The notes: a model not told the origin generated them from the letters alone. A DNA stretch of 64,000 nucleotides from Yamagishiella unicocca (GCA_003116995.1 BDSL01000082.1:62001-126000), one strand, 5' to 3'. Positions 47,829 to 61,065 are shown, counted from the first letter of the stretch. Numbers and translations: made by a program.

Positions 47829-50318
47829 TCACTCGAGCGTCATAATGTCCACGGCAGGCGCCGCATCCGCCTGCGCCGCCGCCCTCACCGCCGCCGCCAC
47901 CGCGAGGTCCCGCTCCGGGTTATTCCCCAGTACGGCAAGCAGGCTGCCGCTGGCGGTGCCCGCTGCCGCGGCGGCCGCCGCCGCCGCGACCGCTCCCGCG
48001 GAAGCCGACGCGCCCGCCACCGTCGGCGCCGCCGTCACTCGTGCCACCGCCGCCGCCACCGCTGCGGCCGCCGCATCAAAGTCCTCCAGGAGCAGTGCCG
48101 CGTCGTGCTGCTTGCTGCACCCTCCCTCCCTAGGGTAACCCCGGGTTAGTGCCATCATAGCGCCCACGGGCGCACCGGGCTGCGGGCGGGCGGGGGGCGG
48201 AGAAGCGGGCGGGTGGAAAGGCGGACTGTGTTAGGCCCATGTTTTTGTCGCTGGCTTCGCCTTACACACACCGACCGCGAATGAGGCGGCTCCCGGGATG
48301 GGAGACCTGAGAAGGAGGTGGCTATGCACGTGCGTTCACCCAGGACTGCGCGGACAGTCCCCAGTCCCCTACCGTCCGCGACCTGGCAACCGGCGCGGCA
48401 TGACTCATGCGCCCGCTCCACTCCAGACCCAGTCCAGACCCAGTCCAGACCCAGTCCAGACCCAGTCCAGACCCAGTCCAGACCCAGTCCAGACCCAGTC
48501 CAGACCCAGTCCAGACCCAGTCCAGACCCACTCCAGACCCACTCCAGACCCACCATCGCGGATCGGTTCCCCGACGCGGTCGCCGCCGCCAGGTTGCGCT
48601 CCATGCGCAGCAGCGTCTTGACGACGGAGCGAGCGCTGGGACGGTCCCGTGGGTCGGCGCTCAGGCAGCTCCGGAGCAGACGAGCGTAGCGCTCCGGGCA
48701 GTGCGGTGCGATTTCCAGGACGTCACAGGCTCGCAGGCGGTAGTTGGGGTCGTCCCACAGGTCGTCAGCGGGCTTGGCGCTGGTGCTGGCGTCGACGTGG
48801 ACAACTGTAACGGTATTTGCAACGGCATCGGCGCCCGCCGGAGGAGCGGGTCCGTCGGGGGAGGGCTGCTGCGGCGGCGGCGCTGCATCCGGCAGCAGGG
48901 GGCGCTTCTTATGCACCCGATGTTTCTTATAGCGCCAGGGAGGTTGCCCGTGGTACAGCTCCCACAGCAGCACTCCCAGCGAGTACACGTCCTGGCAGAG
49001 ATGGACGAATTGTTGGCGTTTTGTTGGAGTTTGGTTGGTGTTTTAGTTGGTTGGTTTCGATCTGCTTGTTCCCCTCCCCACCTCAACACCTGGGGTGCGG
49101 CCTTCCCCCCCCCCCAAAGCTACATTTCCCCAGTCGCGTTACCGGTTCTATTATTGTAACCCCCCAAGACACACACGCCTCCTCACCGCGGCCAAGCTGC
49201 ACGTGCCGAGCTCCATGACCTCCGGGCTCTGGTAATACGGCGTCCCGTGGTGCACCTGCCCGTACGTACGGCAAGGAGCAAACGACAGGGTTTAGTGCGA
49301 CGGTTGGGTTATTACTCGTAATGAAGGGTCCAGCAACCCGTCGTCTCCCTCTCAGCGACCACACTCTTTGCCTCCCTCCCCGTCCCCTTGCCATCCCCGC
49401 TCACCAGCCCCCTGCCGTTACTGCGGCTGCCGCTACTGCGACTGCCGCTGCTACAAACTACTAATTTTGCTGTAAAGGGTTTGGTCACAGCTTGACTAAG
49501 TTCAGCTAGCAGGTACCCTCTTCGGGGAACAATCTTTGCTGCTGCGCAAAGCCTGGTAAAAACTTTATAATCACTACCGACGTTGCTGCGCAATGCAGAG
49601 TTTGGTTATAGCGTCGCCAACTAATGCTAGTAGGTAAAAAAACCAACTGCTGCCGCTGCGCCTGCTGCAGGCCCCAGTCCCCGCACCCACGTTCTTCAAG
49701 TGGTCCTGCCCCTGCTCCAGCCGCATGCTCAGCCCGAAGTCCGACAGCTTGGCCACCACCGGCATGTGCGGCTGGCGGGTGCGCATGAGCAGCACATTGT
49801 TAGCGGACAGGTCTCCGTGGATGATGGACCGAGAGTGCAGGTACGCTACCCCGCTGGCGATGCCCAGTGCGGTGTGGATAATCACCGACAAGTCCTCTGG
49901 CAGGATCTCGTCACAGGCCGAGTCGTTGGCGTTGGAGAAGAGCGGCGGAACAGGCCTTGGCGGAGGAGTTGGGAGCCCACCCGGAGGGGGGGAAGGCGCC
50001 TGCGGCACCTCCGGCGCCGACCCGGCAGCGGCGGCGGCCGCCGCCGCCGCGTCCGCGTTTAACTCGCCGCAGTCGGTGGTGGTGCCCAGGTCCAGGGAGT
50101 CCCCTGTGGCGTTGGTGATGTTGGTGCCGAAGAGGTTCGAATCGAGGGTTGGGGAGTTGCGGACGCGGCGTATGGCGTTTAGCCGCGGCTGGAGCGGCGG
50201 CGGCAGGTGGCTGAGGTCCGGCAGGAGGCAGTCGATAGGATTGTCGTCTGGGAGGTCAGCGAGGAAAGCTCCGGCTCCGGCGAGGCTGCCGCTCGTGGCA
50301 GCGGCAGAAGGAGCAGCA

Positions 50319-50360
<42 letters not shown>

Positions 50361-53300
50361 CCGTTGTCAGCGGCTGCGGCAGCAGCGCCGCCGTTCTCAG
50401 CGGCAGCGGCAGCGGCAGCAGCTGCGGCGCCGGCTGGCTGGGCGGCTGCGGTTAACTTGGCCAGCTTCGCACCACTATGCCGGAACAATTTGCCGTCATC
50501 AACTGCCTGCCGCAGAGTGCCGCCATCACAATACTCTGCAGGTTAGGAGTAGGAGGGCGGGCGGACAGAGCCAGGGCGGTCAGCAACGTGTGCAAACACT
50601 GGCCGAGCGCCCTACGCGCCCACCGCGGCCTCCGCTATACGCAGTACACCGTACGCCTTGCGCCGAGGCTTCGGCGTCTCACCTTGAATGAGGTACAGCC
50701 GCCAGTCCGTCACCGCGGCCTTGTTCTTCACTAGCCGCACCGGACGCAGTGGACGCAGCCAGGCGGCGGTGGCGGGGGGAGCCTTGCGGACGAGAGCGGG
50801 GTCCTCACCCTCCACCTCATCACCAGCCTCTCCTCCCCCGGCCCCCTCCGGAAGGGCCTCGGCTGGCGGCTTGGTGTGCGGGTGACGGCGGCGCCTGTCT
50901 TCGGTCTCAGCGGAGGATGACTCACCCACCTGTGGGCGGGGCCGGAGCCGGTGGGTCAGGTGATGAGTTGCGGGCGAGGGGTGAGGTCCAACCAACCACC
51001 CATCTATCCACTAATTCACTTTTCCTACTCTGCCGGCCCAATGTTTACGCTCTAATCACTCTACCCCACCCACCCGTTTCTATCAAACGTTTCCTACCTT
51101 ACTGTGCCGACCCACGGGTTTCCTCTCATACCCCACCCCACGCCACCCCAACTCAACCCAACCCACCGCTCCAAACTCAGCCCAACCCAGCCAACCCAGG
51201 GCAACAGAAACCAACCCACCCCAGCCCACCTGCAGCAGTTCGTCAAACATCGTGGAGCGCTTGGCCGACTTGAGGTAGAAGTGGTGGGTGGCGACCACAT
51301 TGGGGTGGTGCATCGTGCAGCAGAACGCCGATTCGCGAATGCACTGCTGCCGGGCCACCTGGCCGCCCATCAGCGGAGGCGCAGTCTCGCTGAACACCAT
51401 GGTCTTGATGGCGACCTGCGACCCACGGGTCACAATGTCAGTGTGGGTGGGCGTTGCGGCGGTTCAGCTAGGTCGGCGCGGGCGGGACGGGGGAGGGCGA
51501 GGCGTGCAGGTTGCAGCGTAGGACGATCCGTGGCGTGTTGGGGGTCGGGACGGGAGGGGTCATGCCACCGGGACGGGAGGGGTCATGCCACCGGGACGGG
51601 AGGGGTCACGCCACCGGGACGGGAGGGGTCACGCCACCGGGACGGGAGGGGTCACGCCACCGGGACGGGAGGGGTCACGCCACCGGGACGGGAGGGGTCA
51701 CGCCACCGAGACGGGAGGGGTCACGCCACCGGGAAGGGAGGGGTCACGCCACCGGGACGGGAGGGGTCACGCCACCGGGACGGGAGGGGTCACGCCACCG
51801 GGACGGGAGGGGTCACGCCACCGGGACGGGAGGGGTCACGCCACCGGGACGGGAGGGGTCACGCCACCGGGACGGGAGGGGTCATGCCACCGAGACGGGA
51901 GGGGTCACGCCACCGGGACGGGAGGGGTCACGCCACCGGGACGGGAGGGGTCACGCCACCGGGACGGGAGGGGTCACGCCACCGGGACGCCACGGAGCCT
52001 AGTCTGCGGCCAATATCATTGGGCTTACTGGAGCCCTCTACGTGTGTAGAGACGTCTGATAGGGCGAGGGAGATCTTGAGGGAGATCTTGAGGGAGATCT
52101 TGAGGGAGATCTTGAAACGTCCACGCGGATACGACACCTCCCGTCCCACGCGCCGTACCTTGAGACCGTGCCAGTTGCCGCCGTACACGACTCCAAAGGC
52201 TCCAGATCCGCAGATCTCCGTCATCTGCGCGGCGGGCAGGGAGGGCGGGGAGGGGGGGTGGGCGGGTTCCGGGGACAGGGTGAACGGGAATTAAGGGTGG
52301 GGGGGAAGGGGGAAAGCTGGAGAGGTCGTGTGTATGCCACGCGTGCCGGCAGGCGCGCCGGATTCGTGCAGTGGCTCAGTCACAGGGGCGGCCGCACAGC
52401 GCGATCTCACCCGCAGATTGAACTCCGCGGCCTCAGCGTTCACTCGGTGCAAAATGTCTGCCACGTCATCTGGACTGAGCTTGGCCGCTGGGGGCAGTAG
52501 CGAGGGGGGGGTGCAGGAGCAAACACCGTGAATCGACGCAGGGGGGGAAGAGGCACTGCTATGAGGATCGGGGGGCTGAGTCAGCGATGGCAGCGGGAAG
52601 GGCATGTTCGCCGGCGACTGGAGGCCAGGGGCAGAAGCGGAGCTGGCTAGGCCAATCGCACCGCCAGGCCCGCAAATGCGGCCGACCGTCACTGCTGATG
52701 CGAGGAATCCAATCCGATGCAATCCGATCCAATCCGATCCAGTCCGATCCAACCCGATCCAATCCGATCCAATCCGATCCGATCCGATCCGATCCGATCC
52801 GACCTGATCACCAAACCGCGTCCAACGACACCACTCACCTCGCACGTGCTCCAATTCGGACGCAGGGTCGTCGAACGAGTCGTACAGGGGCCTCCTAGTC
52901 GCCTGACCGCCGCCAGCCGCCGCCCCCGCCAGGGCCGCCGCCATCGCGCGACCCTCATCGTCGCCGCTGCCCTTCTCCAAATCCTCCCGTCGCTTCGCGG
53001 CGCTGCGGGCGCGGAAACGGCGGCGCGTGCCGTACAGCACCGTCGCCGCCGCCGCCACCGCCACCAGTGCGATCCCCGCCGCCAGGACGCCCACGCGCCA
53101 ACCCGTCAAGGCACTGCTGCTACTGCCGCTGCCGCCGCCGCTGCCGCCGCCGCCACCACCGCCGCCCTCGCCTGGCTCGACGGCGTACATTGACGCGTTC
53201 CAATTCGGATACTGATCAGGCCACCATGAAAAGCTCACATCGACGCCCCGTACACCTGGCAACAGCAACGACTGGAAGGGCAGCGTTTGCGTCTGCTGCT

Positions 53301-56300
53301 GGCGCCGAGTGGAGTTGTCGGCGACGCTAGTGCCCGCGGGACTGGGAATCGCCTGGAGGGTGGACGAGGCCTGCGGATGATACGACGGGCGGGGACGGAG
53401 TGCGGGGACAGGGGGGGCGCGGGGCTGGTGTAAGTAAAACCCTGAGCGAGGGGGGCATCGAGGTTAGTGTTATGTTCCCGATTTTAGTTGCCGTACTCCA
53501 ACAAAGAAACGGTGCCGTAAAGACCTGATCTCCGGTCGCCGGCGCGGCAGAGACGTAATTGGTCGCACCGAGAGGTAAAGCGTCAGCGTGGAGAAGTACG
53601 GCAACACGCCTTCGCCGCCGCCCAGCATGCTGTCGTACTGATCCAGCTCCATGTACGGCAGGATGAGCGTCACTTGCTCGAGTTGCAGCTGCATCCCGCG
53701 TCTGCGGCGCAGCGACAAGGATCCAGGGAGGGAGGGTTACAAGGAAAACCCATGTACAAAGGAAAGCCAGGCTGCTTGACTTCCGTTCGTAGAGCTTCCA
53801 CAAAGGATACGTACATATACACAAACGCACTCCCCGTGTCGGCTCAAAGCCACTCGCTTCTGCGCCTCCCGGGGCGACACGAGCCGCCCGGACCAGTAGT
53901 TTTCCTCGGGCGAGTGTTTGCGGCGGCTTAGCGGTGAATGACCCCCACGTGGTCTTTTGTTCCGTACTGCGTGATGTCGGAGGCCAAGCGCCGTACCGTG
54001 CCGTACTGTGCCAGGTGGGAGGTACTGTGCTCCTTGCCCGTCCAAAACCCTGCTGTGCATGGAGCAGGGCGCACTCGCAACAGACCGCTCGCGCGCAACC
54101 GGGCGCCCCGAGACCAGGTGCCGTACGTACGACGCGTACGACACGAACCTGGGAAAGTGGAAAGCCCACAGCAGCGCCGTGGCCAGATGCAGCTCCTCAC
54201 CCAGCGCCTTGCCGCTCAATGTGGCAACGGTGTCACCCGCACCGTGGTCGTCTCCGGCGACATGCACCGCCAGCCCCACCAGTGTGAGGAAGCGAAGGGA
54301 AACGGTGGAGCCCAGGGTCTGGGGGCGGGTGGGGGGCGGGGCGGCCGGGAGGACCTTGGCGGAGAGCCACAGGTGTAACCAGGGTCATGCCGCTGAGGGG
54401 CCTGCCGCTGATCAGCAGATCCTGCGCACCAGATCCTCAGCAACGGACCCTGCGCAACACATCCCCATAAACAGATCTCTATCGACAGATGCCCATCAAG
54501 AAACGCTGCGCGGTGCTGGCACGGCGCGGAGGACTGCGCACGTCACAGAGCTGGGGTCTTGAGATGGCAGCGCTGATGATGGCGGACATGACGACAGCCG
54601 ACGAGCAGGCAGGGTCTCCCCTTCCATCGGGGTCTCTCGTCACCACAACCACCACAACCACCAACGCCACAACCGCCACAGCAATAAACCTCAAATCATC
54701 CTCTCTATCCCATCCCCCCGCGCCTCCAATAAGCAACCAACCAACCAACCAGCAAACCAAGCAGGCAGCTGTTTCGCCGGTGGACTGCCTCGTCCCCCGC
54801 TCCCCAGCCCGATGCATGCCTACCATCTCGAAGGCATCAGATCGACCCGCCAGGTCCAGAATGGTGTTCACGTCTGGGAGGCCCATGACGGTCAGGGACC
54901 GCCCGCCCTCAACCGTCACGCCCTCCCCGGCCGGCCAGCAGGGGGCGATGCTGATGTTGCGGCCAAGCACGATGGCGCGCTGCTGCTGGCCGGTGTCAGC
55001 GCTAGGGTACGACATCGACACGTTCTGTACGGCAGCGAGCAGCCCCTCGCATGTGTAAACCGTTGTGATGTCCTGCGGGGGAACGGTGGGTTTAAGGGTT
55101 TGAGCGGGAACGGTGGGCGGGGGGGTTTGGGCGGGGGGTTTTGGGCGGGGGGGTTTGGGCGGGGGGGTTTGGGCGGGGGGGTTTGGGCGGGGGGGTTTGG
55201 GCGGGGGGGTTGTTGAGTGCGTCTGTGTCCGCGACAAATGAAGAGGGGGAGAAAAAGGCGGGGACGAGAGTATGGTGGTGGTTAGCAGTGTACGGAAGGG
55301 TTTGTTGGCGCGGCATTTCCCTCGAGGCCTACGTCAGGCGCGCATGCCTCGGTGCCCGGTTGGGGGTGGGAGACCGCGGCATACGGGGTGCCGCGCTTGA
55401 CGATTGACGATATACTGTACTCGGCAACCGTAGGAGGAAACCAGCAGCCAAGCAACAGCTAGACATACCAGCAGGTAGTCTGGCCACCGTTTCTAGAACA
55501 CGCTCCCCATGATACATGTGCAGCCCAATCTGGACGGACGGACAAAAGGACAGTCGTACTAGCAGTGCCGTACCGTGAGGTACATGGAGAGGCCCAGGTA
55601 GCGCATGACGAAGCTGTTCGGTATGATGGTGTCGTACACTTGTGGCGTGCTCGTCAGGGCGCAGTACGACCAAGTCGTGTGAGGCGACTTGACATTTTGC
55701 CAGAGAAGCTGGGAGGACGACATGCTGCCCTGTGTGTAGGGTGTGTGTGCGTGTGGTTTCGGGTGGGATGGGCAAGGCCGTTAGGAGGGGGAGCAGTGGG
55801 GTTTTGAGTTGTTGCCAGGAAGGCGCAGCTAGTCAGTTAGACCGGGTGCCTCCAAGTTAGGGCCCCAAGAAGGACCCCAATCTGTAGAAAGGCTGTGTAC
55901 GGGGAAACAGACCAAGAGCGCAGCAAAGCTTCTTTTAAAGGCTGCCCAAAACCCTCAGATCGGCAGAGACACAGAGATCGGCGCAGAGATCCCCACGGCG
56001 CAGTAGGGCAGGTCGGAAAGCTTGCGCCTCCCCGCACCTTCTCCCACCCTTCAGCTAACGCCCTCTTCCGCAGCCCCCAACGGGCCCACCCAAACGCAGC
56101 ACCAACCGGGTTTGTCAGCTGATGCCCCCCTCCCCCAGCCCCCGGACCCCGCCCCCGAACCCACCTTGAACACGCTGAGGATACTGGTTATGGTGGTAGC
56201 GACCGCGACGTTGGCCAGCGCTTGAGCCATGTAGTACGACTGTACGGCACACGGCAAAAGGCCCATGCAGTGATGACGAGCAGGAAGTAAGGCGCTCGCA

Positions 56301-58438
56301 TCGCATTCGGTCGCAGCTCGTGGTTGCCAAACTGACCCTGCTCGCGGCACAACACAAGACCTGACCCCCGTCAAGAGTCCCATGCATGCCGCCGCCACCC
56401 GTCCCTTCACGCGCAAGCCAGCGGACATCAATGGCGCCCGGCGCCTCTGGTTCCACCCACCCACCCACCTGGTACTTGAACTCATCCTTGGTCAGAACCA
56501 GTGTCGAATTTACGACACGCAAACGCGACCTGTTTATCGTCAGCACCGCGCCGGGTTGGGTAAGGTACACCGACATTATTCAGGCAGAGGTTCTGCCTAT
56601 GTCTGAAACGCCAAAGCAGTTAATGCACGATGTGCGTCGTACACCACGATCTCATTCCCTTGCAAAACCGCCAGCCGTCCATCCACCTATACAGCTCAAC
56701 ACACAGCACTGAGACCTTGCTTGCCAGCAGTGCAGCACAAACTGCTTGACCGCCCAACGTCAGCCCCCTTACTAGTCGTACGAACCCTGCCTCGTCAGCA
56801 CACACACGCCGCGACAATCGGCATGCACTGCACCCCCCCCATCTACCCCACCCCAAACCCCAAACGCATGTACATACGCTCACGGCGTTTCCCCAGCAGC
56901 TAGTAATGATTTTCCTCCCCTGTCGGTTGACCCGTTTCCAGTCTACCGTGCCACCCCCCTTGGTCCTCGGGTTTCTCGGATTTCCTCGCCACCCGCACAC
57001 CGAAAAAATAACCCATATATCTATCCGTTAGGCGCCACGCAGGTTACGTACCCGGCTGGGATGTCCACGTCCACGGCCCACACCGCCGCCGACAGCAGCC
57101 CCCGGGGCATGTTGTGGAGCGTGTCGGATGCCAGGTTGGTCAGCTCCAGGCACAGCAGGCGCAGCATGGCGCCCCCGCGGACGCCGATCAGCGCGAGCGC
57201 TCCCCGTAGGTCGAGCGCAGTGGTGCGGACGCAGTCACCGGAGACGGTGGTGTTGGGCCGGGTGAGGATCGGGTACTTGGCGGACCAGCCGGCAGTGTCC
57301 AAGCTGATGTTGGAGGTAAGGGTGATGTGGACGCGGGAAGCGGGCGGCGGCAACGGTCTGCCGTACATTGACGCGTCGTACAACAGCAGCGCCAGCAGCT
57401 CGTCCTGGCTGCGGGCGGTGAGTGTGACGCAGGCGGCGGGCTGGGGGCTGGTGAAGTTGGCACCAGCTGCTGCCGGGTCGCAAGTGACAGTTACGTTTGA
57501 GAGTGAGAAGGTGCCAGCAAGTGGGGCCGATGGCGTGAAGGAGTTGAAGGTGACAGACCAGCCGCTTGCCTACCAGTGGGACAGGGAGAGCAAGGGAGGG
57601 CGAGGGGCAAGAACAACGAAGGGTCAAGGGCCGGAGCGCTGCCGTACCCTTGCACACCGCCGAGGGAGGGACAACAGAGCATGGCAGGGATACAGTCGAC
57701 GCAAGCGTGGTATACGTTCAGAAAGGAGTTTAGCTTGAGGGCTAGGATCTCCAGCACCGGAAAACACGCAGCTGTGCGTTCCTCAAGGCGAGGATTTAGT
57801 AGCATGCATGAAAACTACTGGGAAGGCACTGCAAAAGGCGCTTTGGGGCCTTTGTGCGTTCAAATGGTCATCGCTAAAGCTCAGCCATTAGGAGTGGACG
57901 CACCGATATCCATGCTGCAGGCTGAAGGTCGCAGGCCAGGTTAGCAAAGGCGGTCAGCTCCCCACAGGATGTGGCATATATTATCAGGTCTTCGAGGTGC
58001 CAAGGCCCCACGAAGGGGCCGCTGGTGGCCAGGGCAAGCGGCGCGGTCGCATTAGGCGCAAGCAGCACTGCGCCTCGCAGGGTGGCCCCACGAAGAGTGA
58101 CGCTGGAAGCTGCACATAGAAATCATTAAACATGTTGGTTATGGTAACTCCAAGGATGCGTGACTGTACCCGTCCGGTGCAGCGCACGAGATACTGGTAT
58201 CCCATCGGCCTCCAAGCTTACATCAAGATAATACGACTGCAACCTTCTTACCTGCTGCATCTGCTTCAAGGGGAAGAAGGTTAGCGTCCCAGACGCTTCC
58301 AAGTCCCTGTCCCTCTATGACAACTCCTTGTCCAGTGAAGAGCGGTGACAGCGCTGGAAGTGGTATCGATTGGACAGGAACAATTGCTAGGATACGCAGC
58401 ACCAGGGCCGCAAAACAGAGCGAGCGTATCTTTGTCAT
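47829..58438 (-). CDS. Receptor-like protein kinase: signal peptide, repetitive ectodomain, TM, TKL-like kinase
   Basis: Exons from the 5' end: 58252-58438, 57904-58109, 57052-57569, 56469-56529, 56165-56239, 55574-55729, 54824-55072, a partly resolved block 53.92-54.42 kb, 53569-53701, 52839-53370, 52411-52487, 52159-52224, 51230-51415, 50683-50929, 49691-50535, 49187-49255, 48554-48991, about 47829-48107. The N-terminus (MTKIRSLCFAALVLRILAIV) is a signal peptide. The ectodomain has strand-rich repeats (VTLRGATLRGAVLL, LLCLELTNLASDT, SLTVMGLPDVNTIL) that suggest a right-handed beta-helix. A Gly/Ser linker precedes the single span (VGVLAAGIALVAVAAAATVL) and a basic stop-transfer RRRFRARS. The kinase has GSGAFGVVYGG, VAIK, IIHGDLSANNVLL, KLSDFGLS, YYQSPEVM and DVYSLGVLLWELYHGQPPW. 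HRD is replaced by HGD. Two low-complexity inserts, one poly-Ala, interrupt the kinase. The ligand is unknown. Confidence 0.82.
48418..48550. repeat. 11-bp tandem repeat in a receptor kinase intron
   Basis: About 12 copies of CCAGACCCAGT, starting close to the donor of exon 48554-48991 in the last intron. Confidence 0.93.
51547..51988. repeat. 23-bp minisatellite in a receptor kinase intron
   Basis: About 19 near-identical copies of a 23-bp unit (GGGACGGGAGGGGTCACGCC plus ACC) in the intron between the glycine-loop exon and the VAIK exon. Because 23 is not divisible by three, all frames look open (GREGSRHRDGRGHATGTGG and so on). A 12-bp unit (AGGGAGATCTTG, four copies) follows at about 52065-52113. 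Confidence 0.95.
52708..52806. repeat. 10-bp (AATCCGATCC) repeat in a receptor kinase intron
   Basis: About ten units of AATCCGATCC that decay to GATCC pentamers. It lies directly after the donor of the transmembrane exon. Confidence 0.93.
55095..55212. repeat. 14-bp G-rich repeat in a receptor kinase intron
   Basis: About seven copies of TTTGGGCGGGGGGG upstream of the exon at 54824-55072. Confidence 0.9.
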
Positions 58439-58660
58439 GGAGCTTCGACCTGTCCTTTTGGCGTGACGAGTTCAGGACATACTCATTTTTATGAATATAC
58501 AAATTCCTTTGTTACAGTCTGGCTCCATTTCAGTGGGAAACGGCAGGATATAAAGGTGACTAAGTTACCCGTACCACACCCCACCATGAATTAGGTAAAA
58601 ATGTGGGGAGCAATACCTGTGCTTAGAAAACACGGTGGTGCTCTAGTGAAGCCGCTGCAC

Positions 58661-58872
58661 GGGACTTTCCTAGATGCGACTGGCGGCCCTGAGAGGCGGA
58701 GACGTGTGGAGTGCAGGACGACGGTCTGACGCGAGCGTTTGGTGAACGAGGCGAGACGAATGGAGTCAGGCGCCCGGGAATTTTCTAGATGGGACTGGTG
58801 GTCTGGAGAGTCAGAGTTGTGTAGAGTGGTGAACGACGGGCTGAAATGAGCGTTCGGTGCAAGAGGCGAGAA
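58661..58872. repeat. Diverged direct duplication, about 97 bp offset by 115
   Basis: Copies at about 58661-58757 and 58776-58872 share GGGA-TTT-CTAGATG-GACTGG, GAGAG, GTGTGGAGTG/GTGTAGAGTG, GACGG-CTGA, GAGCGTT-GGTG and GAGGCGAGA. Many substitutions indicate an old event. Confidence 0.75.
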
Positions 58873-61065
58873 CGGCGATACAGGAGAGAAAGAATGTTAC
58901 ATAAGTGGTGGAAGAGTCGAATGACGTAAACGGTGAAGAGCGGCTTTAAAAGAAAAGTGTCGACGGGGATGCAAACAAACAGGAACGGACGGGGAGGCAA
59001 ACAAACAAGAACAGACGTGAGTGCAGGGCGACTCGCTCGCATAGGAACGCAAATATGCGGAAAAGACTTGATCGCATTTCTGAGGGCACCTCTGGATGGA
59101 GGAAGTTAGCGCGGCTGGGTTTGTCGAGCGATGCGCGACATGCGGACCGACCTAGAGCGCAAGAGATGTCCGTCAGCAACTGTGCTTGTGGAGAGGCCAC
59201 ATGCCATGACGCAGGCGCTCTTACCAGAGGAAGCTGCCAACGTGACAAGGCGTTGCGCATCGCTGGAAGTCCGAATGGCTAAAATGCGACCTCCGCGCCT
59301 GCCAAAGCCATAAGTTCCTAAGCTTAACTCATGCCCTTTATTTTTGTAAATAAATATGGCCAGCTGTCTATCACTATCATTCGGCCGGACTGCTTCCAGA
59401 AGCGACTTCGCTTGAATCGCTCTATCGCGGCGCGCAAGACTCATGCTTACTTTAGCCGCCTGAAAAGCTTGCATACCACGCAGCGAAGCACGCTTTTCTT
59501 GTCCCTTCTATGTTGAGCCGGCCGCACCAGTGGGTCGCAGTCGTAATAACCGCTGCCAGTGCGCCAGTGTACGAGGGCGTCCTTCCAAACGAAACATATG
59601 CTGATATACAGAATTCATCGGCGATCCCGTTCATGTGTCTTGCGTGACATAGGCATGTCTGTGCAGAAAGTGTACGGACGGTCATTGCATGGGGAATACG
59701 AGTCTTATGCCATCTCGTCCCACCGGCGTAATTTAGCGAGGGGCGGCTTAAATATTTCCAATCATGCTCAGGACATTCTCTATGTGCATGCTGTTGTGCG
59801 CTTTAACTTCAGGTGCATTACTCAAGGTTCCTCCCAGACTCGGTTTGCAACGCCTTCTGTGCATCTCGTCCGTCAGGGTACAGGGGTACTCAGGATCGAA
59901 GTAAGGTTGGCTAGGACGTACCGTCAGTAAGCCAAAGTGGCCGAATTGCTTATGCACCGCCACGTGTCATGTGTTTCTATAAAATCCATGTGAAGGCAAA
60001 CGCAGAAGCAACATATGAGCTATCGTATGGACACTGTGGTATCTGGCTTTGGTTGCTAACCCTGGCATGAATCCCTGCAGACCACAAATGTATGTATCCC
60101 AATGTACGGTAACCTCAGCCCTCTTCCCAATTATGGCAGACGAGATGCGACGTACCCCACGGCTGTAGGCCTATAAACGACAAGCCCTGTAATAACCTGA
60201 TACCTTGGCGCTCACGTAAGAACGTAAGGTTTCATAGGCTACGTGTCCATCGCCCGAAAAGGCCCCGTACTGGTAGGATGTTCCCTTATAGAATCCTGAC
60301 CCACCGTGTCAGGGAGCACGATGAGCAGGCCACTCAGGCATGATTCTGTGGAAGGGCCACACTCGGCCACATATGAAATAGGGCACGAAGGTGCAAAAGG
60401 GATGCAAAAAATGCCTTTAAACTTATTAAGAGCTGTTGGACAGGTCTGTAAATGTTATGAATTTTGTCAACAGGTGGATGAGATGAATTTGTAAACAGGT
60501 CCGTAGATGACATATCACACATACACATACACGCGCTGTGATCAGGCAATTGGGTCGTGCCGCAATGGATGCAATTCTCTGCAGCCCGAGGCATTTATGG
60601 AGCTATGCATTTATCGTTTCAAATATATGTTATAAAAGATACCACAAAACTTGGGGATCATGTCCGTGGCATCACCCGTCATCACCATGGGAGAGCCGGG
60701 GCGGAATCCAGCAGACGCCTCGAAGTACAGAAAAGCCCCAAAGGCACAAAGACGTCACCCTGCTCAAATAGCAGCCAAGATGCAACAGCCACAACCAACC
60801 GACTCCATGGCCGCCAGGCATTACAAAATCTCGCACGAAACAAGGGTGACAACAAAAAGCACGTGAAGAGCCCAAGGCCCCGCCCCAGACGGCGAGACCA
60901 ACAGGAGAGCCCGCAAGCGGCAAGGGGCAGCAAGGGGAGGAACCCAGAACGGCCACAACACACACACACACGTTCCAACCGTCGTGCCTACCAGCGAATA
61001 GAACATTATAGCATGAGGGCAGTTCAAAAACGCGAGCAGAACACCACAGACTGTCGATTGGTGTC

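Noticed and set aside
47829..48167. Separate Ala-rich minus-strand gene at 47.8-48.2 kb
   Set aside because: Better explained as the last exon of the receptor kinase; acceptor AAGCAG at 48108 keeps the phase.
49725..50546. 273-codon plus-strand frame
   Set aside because: Antisense to the kinase exon 49691-50535, which carries the HGDLSANN and DFG motifs.
51104..52294. 396-codon plus-strand frame with GREGSRHRDGRGHATGTGG repeats
   Set aside because: Antisense to the receptor kinase and made of the 23-bp repeat, open in all frames.
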